9,143 nucleotides of DNA from Chloroflexota bacterium (GTDB taxonomy: Bacteria; Chloroflexota; Dehalococcoidia; GIF9; UBA5629). Shown in pieces: positions 1 to 6,781 of this stretch. Under the pieces are notes generated by a model, which made no database searches, was not told the origin of the DNA, and saw only the letters and a list, made by a program, of their open reading frames with translations. The stretch's first letter is position 1; every line of letters starts with the position of its first letter. Position numbers and translations under genes: made by a program. The stretch spans positions 1-9,143 of the forward strand of contig JAPLHJ010000160.1 of assembly GCA_026389675.1 (NCBI GenBank). Reading direction: 5' to 3'.

Positions 1-666
1 ATCCAGCGCGACGTGGCCGTAGCCTTCCTGCTGGATATGAGCGGCTCCACCGCCGACCTCATCAGCAAAAACCGCACGCCGATGCAGTACGACGAATCCA
101 TCAAGTACGACTTCATGAGTTTCGTCATGCAGCCGCGCCGCCGCATCATCGATATCGAGAAGGAGAGTATCGTCCTGCTCTGTCACGCCATCGAGTCGCT
201 GGGCGACAACTACGGCATTTACGGCTTCTCCGGCCATGGCCGCTCCAAGGTGCAGTTCCTGGTCATCAAGGACCTCAACGAAACGTTCTCGGAGAAGGTC
301 AAGCGGCGCGTGGACCAGATAGCCCCCATCCACGGCACACGCATGGGCCCGGCTATCCGCCATACCACGGCCAGGCTCGACGCCTGCGGCAGCTCGCTCA
401 AGCTGCTCTTCCTGGTCAGCGACGGCTACCCGCAGGATTCGCTTTACGGCTACGACGACGATGACAAGGAATATGCTATCCACGATACCAAAATGGCGCT
501 CATCGAGGCCTCAAAGAAGAACATCACGCCGTTTTGCCTGACCGTGGATTCCGCCGGCAACGATTATCTGCGCACCATGTGCAATGATATCGGCTACGAG
601 GTGCTCGACGATATCGAAACCCTGCCCCACCGCCTGCCGATGCTTTACAAGAAGCTGTCCGTGTAA
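1..666 (+). CDS. NorD-type VWA domain protein, C-terminal part (5' end outside window)
   Basis: The reading frame is open from base 1 and ends at TAA 664-666, giving the last 221 residues of a longer protein; the real start lies off the left edge. The fragment is a complete-looking VWA domain. The MIDAS metal site is visible as DMSGS at fragment residues 12-16, with a Thr loop (GTRMGPAIRH, about 109-118) and a later Asp loop (VSDGYPQD, about 139-146). The segments GIYGFSGHGR, GTRMGPAIRH, EYAIHDT and the ending LPHRLPMLYKKL match the pattern I know from NorD, the nitric oxide reductase activation protein. NorD-type proteins usually partner a MoxR-type AAA+ ATPase and act as metal-dependent chaperones that activate an enzyme; NO reductase is not the only possible target. 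No partner is visible here. The gene converges on the S28-like peptidase gene with only 13 bases between the two stop codons, and I see no terminator there. Confidence 0.85.
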   Translation: MQRDVAVAFLLDMSGSTADLISKNRTPMQYDESIKYDFMSFVMQPRRRIIDIEKESIVLLCHAIESLGDNYGIYGFSGHGRSKVQFLVIKDLNETFSEKVKRRVDQIAPIHGTRMGPAIRHTTARLDACGSSLKLLFLVSDGYPQDSLYGYDDDDKEYAIHDTKMALIEASKKNITPFCLTVDSAGNDYLRTMCNDIGYEVLDDIETLPHRLPMLYKKLSV

Positions 667-679
667 TTAAGGGGTGGCC

Positions 680-1996
680 TCATTTTCCGGGCCCGGCATA
701 TTTGAGCATCTCCGCCAATACCTGCTTGCCAAGCGTTACATCGTCGCGGTCAGGGCAATGCTGGCCATCGGGGACATAGAAATATCTCCCGCTCTTTATT
801 ACATAGTCTTTCGCCAGGCCTAAACCCAACCAGGGATCCATGCCACCTCCCACATATATCATGGGGACCTTGAGCGTATCCAGCATGGCCCGCGGTGACC
901 AGGCAGCAGCGGTAGCTGATTTGGGGTCGCTGCCGAAAAGCGCCCGGCTCTCAGCCATGAAATCATCTTTGCTACGCGTGAAAACACCGCCCGGTTGCGC
1001 GGACACCTCGAAGATGCCGGTCTCAGCGCACTGCTGATAACGCCATACACGCCATCCGTATTTGCCTGTGACGGCTTCATCATGCGTCAGGGTTTTCTTG
1101 GCATTGGAGGCAGCATACATCCATCCTCCCTTCTGGGCAACTGCATCGTCGAGGAAGTGCAGCACCCCTAAGGAAGATGGGGTCGGCAGCGCGGCAAAGG
1201 CCTTAAAAACGGGCAGCAGCGGTTTATACTGGCCGTACTGTGTCATGCCGTGAATAAAGGCAATGAGGAACTCCCTCTCCATCCAGTTCTGATCGAACAA
1301 CTGCTGCGGCTCAAGGTTCTTGATATGGGCAACCAGCCGCTGGTAGGTTTCATCGCCCATCGTGATGCGCACCTGGCGGTCGTAGGTATCCATCGTGAAA
1401 GGCCAATCCACCACACCACTGGAACTCAAGATAACTTTTACATCATCCGGATAGGATACGGCAAAGTTGATAACCAGCCCGCCGCCGTAGCTGTGACCCG
1501 CCGCCATCCATGGGCCTGAATATTTTTGTTTAAATTTTTGGACGACACTGTCATAGTCGGCCAGCGCCTGGTCGATAGTCACGTAGGATGGCACAGATTG
1601 GTCGGCATCAGCAGTGATGCTCTGGCCGTAGCCCCTGTGCTCGGCCTGCAGGAAGATAACGTCCCGGGGCGAACCGTAATCCTTATAGAATTTAGCCAGT
1701 TCTTTGACCGTTATATCGTGTTCGTTTCCCAGTATGAAAAATACCGGTGAACTGTCGGCGGCTCCTTTCGGTATGAGGATATTTACCTCCTCGCTAAAAG
1801 AAGCTCCGGATAAATTATTGTGGTCGACAGGCTGCTGAATCGAAGTGTGGATAATCTCGTAATCTGATGTAACAGTGCGGTCGGGTTGCGCCGCGCCTGC
1901 AGGGCTGGAACAGGATATCAACATGGGGACCAACGCCAGAATTGCTATAAAAAGCGCAACTATCCCGGTGGCGGCAACATGCTTTTGGATTTTCAT
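680..1996 (-). CDS. secreted serine exopeptidase lipoprotein, S28/S37-like (clan SC alpha/beta hydrolase)
   Basis: Predicted 438-residue lipoprotein. The N-terminus is basic, then hydrophobic, with a lipobox LISC at 26-29 (lipidated Cys29), so it should sit on the outer face of the membrane. The mature part begins with a QQPVDHN motif (54-60), as in S28 and S37 prolyl-type peptidases. The nucleophile elbow is GHSYGG, with Ser169. A WRYQQCAETG segment (318-327) resembles the conserved Tyr-Gln-x-Cys-x-Glu-x-Gly of S28 enzymes. The acid is probably Asp387 in GGGMDPW, and the His is His413 in GQHCPD. All three catalytic residues are in family order, so an active enzyme that cuts after or near proline at peptide N-termini is the likely role. 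S28 and S37 are hard to separate by eye; the Tyr after the Ser and the Cys-Glu segment favour S28. The ATG start at 1996 has an AAAGGAG site 9 bases upstream. It lies 64 bases after the permease stop on the same strand, so co-transcription is possible. Confidence 0.8.
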   Translation of the reverse strand: MKIQKHVAATGIVALFIAILALVPMLISCSSPAGAAQPDRTVTSDYEIIHTSIQQPVDHNNLSGASFSEEVNILIPKGAADSSPVFFILGNEHDITVKELAKFYKDYGSPRDVIFLQAEHRGYGQSITADADQSVPSYVTIDQALADYDSVVQKFKQKYSGPWMAAGHSYGGGLVINFAVSYPDDVKVILSSSGVVDWPFTMDTYDRQVRITMGDETYQRLVAHIKNLEPQQLFDQNWMEREFLIAFIHGMTQYGQYKPLLPVFKAFAALPTPSSLGVLHFLDDAVAQKGGWMYAASNAKKTLTHDEAVTGKYGWRVWRYQQCAETGIFEVSAQPGGVFTRSKDDFMAESRALFGSDPKSATAAAWSPRAMLDTLKVPMIYVGGGMDPWLGLGLAKDYVIKSGRYFYVPDGQHCPDRDDVTLGKQVLAEMLKYAGPGK

Positions 1997-2060
1997 TTCT
2001 TTACACTCCTTTATTTATAACTAAACTGGCAAAAATGCGCCCGGCGGACCGCCTTCTGGC

Positions 2061-3578
2061 CTATGTCCCCGGTGTAGCCGCCTGATGCTTCTTTTTATAT
2101 CTGCGGTAGAGGAAGAAGATAAGCAGTCCCACCGCTATCCAGCAGAAGCCGACGATGCGTCCTATTACGTGCGTATAGATCACTATCAGCCAGGTAATAG
2201 CCGTGGCTATGCCGCCCACTACCGCGGTCATCGGTATCTGCCGGCCCCTGATGGTGATATTGAGTGGTATTTTGAACGGGCGCGGCAATTCCGGCTCTTT
2301 AATGCGCAGTGCGATGATCGAGGCATGGGCCAGTGTGTAAGCCAGCACAGCGCCGAAAGCATAAAGGTCGGCCAGCAGCTCTACTTTGCCCGTACCTATT
2401 AGAGCGACTGCAATAGCAGAAAATATCAGGATGGAATTGACGGGCACATGCGATTTCTTACCGAGGTTACTGAAAAAGCTGGGAAGCTGCTGGCGCTGTC
2501 CCATGAAGTAGGCCAGGCGGGATGCGCCGAGCATGCCGGCGTTGGTCGCAATGATAAGTATGGTTGAGGCCAGCATGGCTACCCAGAACCCGAGGAAAAC
2601 GGGTATATAGCCGGGCATGGCGTAAGCAATGCCCATTATGGGATCCTCGAGAAATTTTTGTGTCAGGTCAGTGACCCACTTGCCGTCCGGCGCCTGGTAA
2701 ACCGGGTATGCGCTGAGCGCCGTCATCGAGAGGAAAGCATAGAGTATAATCACCGTGACAAATACCAGCATTACGGCCCTGGGTATGTTCTTTACAGGGT
2801 CTTTTGCCTCGCTGCCGAGGTTGGCCACCGTCTCTATACCGGTGTAGGCCACCATGGAAATCGATATGCCGAATAGCAGCTGGTCCATGGTCGGGGCCTC
2901 GCCCCAGTGAATATTGTTGATAAGCGTGGGCAGGTTGATGATCAGGAAAGCTCCCAGTACTGCCACCATCACCTGTGTGCCGATATCCACAACAACAAGG
3001 AATATATACAGGCGTGCCGATTCCTTCACACCAACCATATTGATGAGCGCCAGCCCTATTACGATTGTTATTCCAACGATACTGTTGGTTGGCCAGGTCT
3101 TAAAAACCGGGATAAAAAATCCTATATAGTTGGCCGCCGTAAACGCCGAGATGGCGATGGTTACGATGTAGTCGATCATGAGCACCCAGCTCGTGATGAA
3201 ACTCACCCAGTCGTTAAATGCGCGCCTGGCAAAGGCACCCGAACCGCCCGATTCAGGTATGGCGGTAGCGCCCTCGGCATAGGTGAGGGCCGTGAACAGG
3301 AAAAGGACTCCGGAGAGCATCAGCACCGGCGGTGTAAGTCCCAGCGCCGACATGGATACCACGCCCAGCGCATAGTAGATGGAAGAACCGACGTTGCCGT
3401 ACGCGGCGCTGAACAGGCCCCCGACCCCCAGCACCCTGTGCAGCCTGCGGGGCAGTTTCAATTTACGGAGTACAAAATAATCGCCCGGCCGGCCGCCGCG
3501 GGTCATCTGATCTGGCGCCGGCCCTCCGGGAGGGTTGTTGCCGGGCTTGTCTATTTCGCTCAAGTTAAACGCCTGCAA
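2061..3578 (-). CDS. APC-superfamily amino acid permease
   Basis: Integral membrane transporter of up to 505 residues with about 12 hydrophobic segments: roughly 53-75, 82-104, 125-150, 165-185, 188-216, 233-252, 265-290, 322-348, 380-396, 400-424, 450-470 and 472-491. The TM1 signature GNVGSSIYYALG (61-72) corresponds to the Gly-rich unwound substrate site of APC permeases. AIPESGGSGAF (106-116) after TM2, AYTGIETVANLGSEAKDP (244-261) around TM6 and ASRLAYFMGQRQQLP (352-366) are also family hallmarks. It probably imports amino acids or related amines by proton symport; the substrate cannot be read from sequence. The start is uncertain. The longest frame begins with TTG at 3578, has no Shine-Dalgarno site, and lies inside the U-tract of a terminator-like hairpin. 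An ATG at 3506 (residue 25) still leaves the whole membrane domain intact and may be the true start, though its nearest GGAGGG is rather far upstream (about 16 bases). The C-terminus is Lys/Arg-rich and cytoplasmic. Confidence 0.9.
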   Translation of the reverse strand: MQAFNLSEIDKPGNNPPGGPAPDQMTRGGRPGDYFVLRKLKLPRRLHRVLGVGGLFSAAYGNVGSSIYYALGVVSMSALGLTPPVLMLSGVLFLFTALTYAEGATAIPESGGSGAFARRAFNDWVSFITSWVLMIDYIVTIAISAFTAANYIGFFIPVFKTWPTNSIVGITIVIGLALINMVGVKESARLYIFLVVVDIGTQVMVAVLGAFLIINLPTLINNIHWGEAPTMDQLLFGISISMVAYTGIETVANLGSEAKDPVKNIPRAVMLVFVTVIILYAFLSMTALSAYPVYQAPDGKWVTDLTQKFLEDPIMGIAYAMPGYIPVFLGFWVAMLASTILIIATNAGMLGASRLAYFMGQRQQLPSFFSNLGKKSHVPVNSILIFSAIAVALIGTGKVELLADLYAFGAVLAYTLAHASIIALRIKEPELPRPFKIPLNITIRGRQIPMTAVVGGIATAITWLIVIYTHVIGRIVGFCWIAVGLLIFFLYRRYKKKHQAATPGT

Positions 3579-3624
3579 AAATATAGCAGCTACCGCCCCG
3601 CTTTACAATAGGGACGGCAGCTGC
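3577..3624 (-). terminator. intrinsic terminator downstream of rubrerythrin
   Basis: The arms 3586-3599 and 3611-3624 pair over 14 positions around an 11-base loop. Two positions are A-C type mismatches when read on the + strand, but both become G-U wobbles in minus-strand RNA, so the stem is continuous only in the direction that serves the minus-strand rubrerythrin gene. The stem is followed on that strand by TATATTTTT (3585-3577). It begins 29 bases past the rubrerythrin stop codon. Confidence 0.8.
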
Positions 3625-3652
3625 ATGGGCGTTACTCGTTGTGCGTACTTTA

Positions 3653-4231
3653 TTAATAATTCTCGGCCAGCAATTCGTAATAGGACTGCGGATGCTTGCA
3701 GGCGGGGCATAGCTTGGGTGCGCTTGTCCCTTCATGCACGTAGCCGCAGTTGGTGCAATGCCACTTCGTTGTCTTTTTCCTCTTGAAAACCTCGCCGCCG
3801 GTGATGTTCTTGATCAGCTTTCGGTACCTGGCCTCATGAAATTGCTCCACCTCGGATATCTGCTTGAACGAGACGGCAACCTGTGTGAATCCCTCGTCCC
3901 TGGCTATCTTGGAGAAGTTTTTATAAAGCTTGGTCCATTCCATGTTCTCCCCGGCCGCGGCAGCTTGAAGGTTAGCCTTGGTATTCTTGATCATGCCGGC
4001 CGGGTAGGCTGCCACAATCTCGACATCCCCACCCTCCAGGTATTCGAAGAATATCTTGGCATGCTCTTTCTCGTTTCCGGCTGTCTCCTCAAAGATATTG
4101 GCTATCTGCATGTACCCGTCCTTGCGCGCCTGGCTGGCGAAATACGTGTACCTGTTCCTGGCCTGCGATTCGCCCGCAAAAGCCTTGAGCAAGTTTTGCT
4201 CGGTTTTGGTACCCTTGAGTGATTTGGCCAT
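3653..4231 (-). CDS. rubrerythrin
   Basis: Full-length 192-residue rubrerythrin, a cytoplasmic diiron enzyme that reduces hydrogen peroxide to water in anaerobes, with electrons from NAD(P)H through rubredoxin-type carriers. The N-terminal four-helix domain carries all expected ligands: Glu21 (in ESQARNRY), Glu54 and His57 (EKEH), Glu95 and Glu98 (ENMEW), then Glu129 and His132 (EQFH). The C-terminal rubredoxin-like domain has Cys159-x-x-Cys162 and Cys175-x-x-Cys178 for a single Fe(SCys)4 site. Length and domain order are those of classical rubrerythrin. The ATG start is set by an AGGAGG at 4240-4245, 8 bases upstream. It follows the acyl-CoA synthetase gene on the same strand after 136 bases that hold another strong ribosome binding site and a tiny ORF, and it is followed by a good terminator. 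It is therefore probably a single-gene or two-gene transcript. Confidence 0.97.
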   Translation of the reverse strand: MAKSLKGTKTEQNLLKAFAGESQARNRYTYFASQARKDGYMQIANIFEETAGNEKEHAKIFFEYLEGGDVEIVAAYPAGMIKNTKANLQAAAAGENMEWTKLYKNFSKIARDEGFTQVAVSFKQISEVEQFHEARYRKLIKNITGGEVFKRKKTTKWHCTNCGYVHEGTSAPKLCPACKHPQSYYELLAENY

Positions 4232-4239
4232 TTACTTTT

Positions 4240-4245
4240 CCTCCT
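4240..4245 (-). promoter_or_regulatory. ribosome binding site of rubrerythrin
   Basis: AGGAGG on the minus strand, 8 bases before the ATG at 4231. It is a consensus match and supports that start. Confidence 0.85.
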
Positions 4246-4270
4246 ATCCTGCAATAATTAGCTCCGCAGT

Positions 4271-4309
4271 CTACGCGGGCCCACCTGTATGTAACCCGGG
4301 CCGCGCCAC
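4271..4309 (-). CDS. possible 12-residue leader peptide ORF upstream of rubrerythrin
   Basis: An eight-base Shine-Dalgarno match, AAAGGAGG (4317-4324, minus strand), lies in the gap between the acyl-CoA synthetase and rubrerythrin genes, more than 80 bases before the rubrerythrin start and so too far to serve it. Seven bases after it is a GTG (4309-4307) that opens a 12-codon frame, MARPGLHTGGPA, closed by TAG at 4273-4271. A hairpin covers most of this frame. The arrangement resembles a translated leader, but nothing shows that it is expressed, and the peptide has no run of one amino acid that would suggest classic attenuation. It could equally be the remnant of a lost gene start. Confidence 0.3.
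   Translation of the reverse strand: MARPGLHTGGPA
4274..4305 (-). other. hairpin in the leader of rubrerythrin
   Basis: On the minus strand CGCGGCCC (4305-4298) pairs with GGGCCCGCG (4282-4274), with one bulged base, giving an 8-bp GC-rich stem and a 15-base loop. No T-run follows, so it is not a standard terminator. It overlaps the 12-codon ORF that follows a strong ribosome binding site. It may be an RNA regulatory or stability element, or chance in GC-rich DNA. The rest of 4232-4367 shows no further gene; the part next to the synthetase stop has no convincing promoter. Confidence 0.35.
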
Positions 4310-4367
4310 CGCGTCGCCTCCTTTATCAATTTAGTACTTTCTTGCCTTGTCCGCAACCTTGCTGCTG

Positions 4368-5831
4368 CTATGAGCCTATGGCCTGCCCGGTTTGCACCGC
4401 GTATTTGTAAAGCCTGCCCAGTGCACGTATCGTCACCTCGCTTGAAGAGTAAACAGGTAAATGATTTTGTTCGAAAGCCTGCTTGAGCATGAGGTTGCCC
4501 TGCCTGTCCTCGTCATCCTCCAGGAACGGGTCGAGCGATACGCTGAGGAAGACCGGCTTACCCATGACGTCCCGGCAATACAGGCTACCCTCAACCATCA
4601 TCTCACAGATTAGCTTCATGTGACCGATCGCCTCGTGTTTGCGCGCCCTGCGTATATACCTGAACTGGTCGAACATGAAAACCAGTGAATCGATATTTTC
4701 ATCCGAGGCCACCACCTTTATAATGTCGGTCAGTCCGCCCTCTTTCTGAAATACCTTGTAGAAAATAGGCCAGGCGTCGAGCGGGTTGCCTATGCTGGTG
4801 CCCGCCAGCGGCACCAGCCGGCGTAAAGCCTTGAGCGTAGTATCGCTGAACCGCGGGACCTCCATGCCTTCGGCGGCGCACAGGTCGGTCTGGATAACAC
4901 TGAAGCCTCCCGAATTGCTTATCAAAGATACGCGGTTGCCCCTGGGCAACAGGGAATGGCTGAAGGCAATTATCGTATTTACCAATTCGTCGTGGTTGCT
5001 CACCTGTATCACGCCGCACTGTCTGAACAGCGCCTTCCAGACCTCAGGCGTGCCGGTCAATTGTCCCGTGTGTGATTTAGCCACGCGGTTGCCGTTATCG
5101 GTCAGCCCGCCCTTGATAGCAACGACGGGTTTGCGGACAGCCGCATAGCGAAGCGCGTCATGTAATCTCCTGCCGTTTTTCGCACCCTCGATATAGAGGG
5201 CGATAACCCTGGTCTGCGGGTCATCGGCCATGTATTCCAGGAAATCCGGGCAGTCGAGGTCGGAGGCGTTTCCATAGCTCACGATCTTGCTAAAGCGCAG
5301 GTTCTTGGTTTTGCCGAAGTAAGAGAACGATTCGGCCACGCTGCCGCTCTGGGCTATCACCCCCACATTCCCCTCTTCCTCGCTGGATTCCGGCACAATG
5401 GCCAACCCTGAGCGCGGACAGTAAATGCCGAAGCAGTTAGGGCCGATTACGCGGATCTTACCGGCGGCGGCGGCTATCAGCTTTTTCTCCAATTCGATCC
5501 CCTCGGCCAGCCCGGTCTCGCTGAAACCCGCTGTGAAAATGTGTGCACCTGTTATCCCCTTGGCAATGCACTCATTGATTACACCCGGAACGTAGCTGGC
5601 ATTAATACTGATAATGGCATAATCCACAGGCCCTTCGATATCGAGCACGCTGGCATAGCACTTCCTGCCGAATATCTCCTTGTACTTCGGGTTAACCAAA
5701 TATACATGGTCCCTCATCTTGGTATTCATCAGGGATAGAGTGGCTATGTCCGACACGGGCGACGCGCCGATGATCGCCACCTTTTGCGGGTGGAAGATGC
5801 CGTCCAACTCCTGGTACTGCTCTTTTTTCAA
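4368..5831 (-). CDS. acyl-CoA synthetase (ADP-forming) alpha-type CoA-binding protein
   Basis: 487-residue cytoplasmic protein with the alpha-subunit architecture of ADP-forming acetyl/acyl-CoA synthetases. It has an N-terminal CoA-binding Rossmann domain (about 10-135, with KVAIIGASP at 17-25 and VIGPNCFGI at 128-136). Then come two succinyl-CoA-ligase-like flavodoxin domains (about 150-290, with GVIAQSGSVAESF at 157-169, and about 298-470, with SLISNSGGFSVI at 302-313). The phosphohistidine loop is intact as SHTGQLTG, with His254. Enzymes of this family make acetate or another acid plus ATP from acyl-CoA, ADP and phosphate, which is substrate-level phosphorylation in fermenters. The ATP-grasp (beta) part needed for nucleotide chemistry is neither fused to this protein nor encoded nearby, so it must act with a partner from elsewhere or do something else. 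The start is TTG at 5831, set by AAAAGGAGG ending 8 bases upstream. It is the first minus-strand gene after the divergent region. Confidence 0.85.
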   Translation of the reverse strand: MKKEQYQELDGIFHPQKVAIIGASPVSDIATLSLMNTKMRDHVYLVNPKYKEIFGRKCYASVLDIEGPVDYAIISINASYVPGVINECIAKGITGAHIFTAGFSETGLAEGIELEKKLIAAAAGKIRVIGPNCFGIYCPRSGLAIVPESSEEEGNVGVIAQSGSVAESFSYFGKTKNLRFSKIVSYGNASDLDCPDFLEYMADDPQTRVIALYIEGAKNGRRLHDALRYAAVRKPVVAIKGGLTDNGNRVAKSHTGQLTGTPEVWKALFRQCGVIQVSNHDELVNTIIAFSHSLLPRGNRVSLISNSGGFSVIQTDLCAAEGMEVPRFSDTTLKALRRLVPLAGTSIGNPLDAWPIFYKVFQKEGGLTDIIKVVASDENIDSLVFMFDQFRYIRRARKHEAIGHMKLICEMMVEGSLYCRDVMGKPVFLSVSLDPFLEDDEDRQGNLMLKQAFEQNHLPVYSSSEVTIRALGRLYKYAVQTGQAIGS

Positions 5832-5839
5832 ATGCGGTG

Positions 5840-5848
5840 CCTCCTTTT
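5840..5848 (-). promoter_or_regulatory. strong ribosome binding site that fixes the TTG start of the acyl-CoA synthetase
   Basis: AAAAGGAGG on the minus strand, 8 bases before TTG 5831-5829. No ATG or GTG competes at that spacing, so the TTG start is well supported. Confidence 0.8.
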
Positions 5849-5857
5849 ACTGAAACC

Positions 5858-5882
5858 GGCAGGGCGTCATACCCGCCCGGCC
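5858..5882 (-). other. hairpin just upstream of the synthetase ribosome binding site
   Basis: GGC-GGGCG pairs with CGCCC-GCC around a 7-base loop, with one internal mismatch: arms 5858-5866 and 5874-5882. It ends 9 bases before the extended Shine-Dalgarno of the minus-strand synthetase gene, so it would lie in that gene's 5' leader if transcription starts in the AT-rich stretch beyond. A role in translation control is only a guess. Confidence 0.3.
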
Positions 5883-5904
5883 TGCGGCCTGAACGGAAAT
5901 ATGC

Positions 5905-6018
5905 GCTGATTTAATTTAAATAGTTTAAAATTATATAATATTTGGGCCGGCATAATTAAGTGCAGGCATGTTTAACGATGCAATATTATCCGCTAATTAA
6001 ATATTAATTGTAACGAGG
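5905..6018. promoter_or_regulatory. AT-rich divergent promoter region
   Basis: This stretch separates two gene blocks transcribed away from each other and is far more AT-rich than its surroundings. The perfect palindrome ATTATATAAT (5930-5939) places a consensus TATAAT on both strands (plus 5934-5939, minus 5935-5930). Neither has a good -35 hexamer at 16-18 bases. Two TTTAAA sites (5915-5920 and 5924-5929) make an imperfect inverted repeat beside it. A second inverted repeat, AATTAA-ATA-TTAATT (5995-6009), lies just before the GAGG ribosome binding site (6015-6018) of the plus-strand lipoprotein gene. Promoters for both blocks most likely lie here; the exact start sites cannot be given. Confidence 0.5.
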
Positions 6019-6025
6019 TAACCGC

Positions 6026-6751
6026 ATGTATGAGTTGATAAGACGCGCCGGCAAGTACACAGCCGCAGTTTTGCTGATTTTGATAGCATTGGCGGCCTGC
6101 GCTGCGCCGGCGGTCAAGCCCAGGCCGGTTTCCCCGCCGCCACCGCCGGCGGTATCTCAGCCTGAGATCATGGACATCTTAGGGCCACAAGAGTTGAACA
6201 CCGGAAAAGAGAATACCCTGTTTTGTGCCGCCAGCGATCCCGATGGCAATCCGCTGACCTATGTTTGGACCGCCGAGAACGGTACTATCAAGGGTGATGG
6301 GCGAAAAGTTACCTGGCTGCCACCCGACACAACCGGTGACTATGAGATCTCGGTCAAGGTCGACAACGGCAAGGGAGGCCAGGCAAGCTTCAGCAAGCGG
6401 TTTAGCGTAGTAAATCCGCCTCCGCCGGAGCCGGATAAGACCATTTATCTGAAGATGTCGGTCCCCTCGCAAAACACAGTGATAACGCAGGGCCGCGTCC
6501 GCGCCTTTTTTACCATCGAGGTGCAGTGTGTTATGGAAGGGGCGGACCCCAAAGACTTCACCTATACCTGGGGCGTGACCGGCGGAAAACTGATGGCTGA
6601 CGGCCTCGAAGACGGCACGGCAAGCAGGGTGGGTTGGATAGCGCCTGGCACGGGAGGACAATACAAGATTGCCGTGCTCATTCAGGATAAATCGGGCAAC
6701 CAGGCAACGGGTGAGGTGGACATGGAGGTGCTTTGCTGCAGGGACCCCTAA
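6026..6751 (+). CDS. lipoprotein with two Ig/PKD-like domains (paralogue 1)
   Basis: 241-residue predicted lipoprotein: lipobox LAAC at 22-25 (Cys25), then a Pro-rich linker (about 29-46) that should hold the folded part away from the membrane. The first beta-sandwich (about 47-130) has the PKD/cadherin-like signature SDPDGNPLTYVW (70-81), then NGTIKG and a GDYEISVKVDNGKGG strand pair. A second Pro-rich spacer (131-137) leads to another domain (about 138-236) with FTYTWGVTGGKL, GTASRVGWIAPGTGGQY and a DKSGNQA turn. Besides the lipidated Cys there are Cys67, Cys168 and a terminal pair Cys237-Cys238, all conserved in the next gene. Such domains usually mediate binding or act as spacers; no catalytic motif is visible and I assign no specific function. 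The ATG has GAGG 7 bases upstream. It is the first gene after the divergent promoter region and probably shares a transcript with its paralogue 30 bases downstream. Confidence 0.85.
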   Translation: MYELIRRAGKYTAAVLLILIALAACAAPAVKPRPVSPPPPPAVSQPEIMDILGPQELNTGKENTLFCAASDPDGNPLTYVWTAENGTIKGDGRKVTWLPPDTTGDYEISVKVDNGKGGQASFSKRFSVVNPPPPEPDKTIYLKMSVPSQNTVITQGRVRAFFTIEVQCVMEGADPKDFTYTWGVTGGKLMADGLEDGTASRVGWIAPGTGGQYKIAVLIQDKSGNQATGEVDMEVLCCRDP

Positions 6752-6781
6752 TCTCAGTTTGATTTGTCCGGGACGACGGAT

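Noticed and set aside
2030..2058. GGCG-GTC-CGCC hairpin and T-run on the minus strand after the permease
   Set aside because: The stem is only 4 bp with a 3-base loop and is separated from the T-run by a GC stretch; too weak to call a terminator.
2907..3611. 234-residue plus-strand open frame over the permease
   Set aside because: It is antisense to a clear APC permease; its translation is rich in His, Arg and Gln, as expected of a shadow frame.
3734..4222. 162-residue plus-strand frame over rubrerythrin
   Set aside because: Antisense to rubrerythrin, which has every metal ligand in place.
6179..6661. 160-residue minus-strand frame over the first lipoprotein
   Set aside because: Antisense shadow of a gene with a lipobox and PKD-like motifs; no ribosome binding site or recognisable domain.
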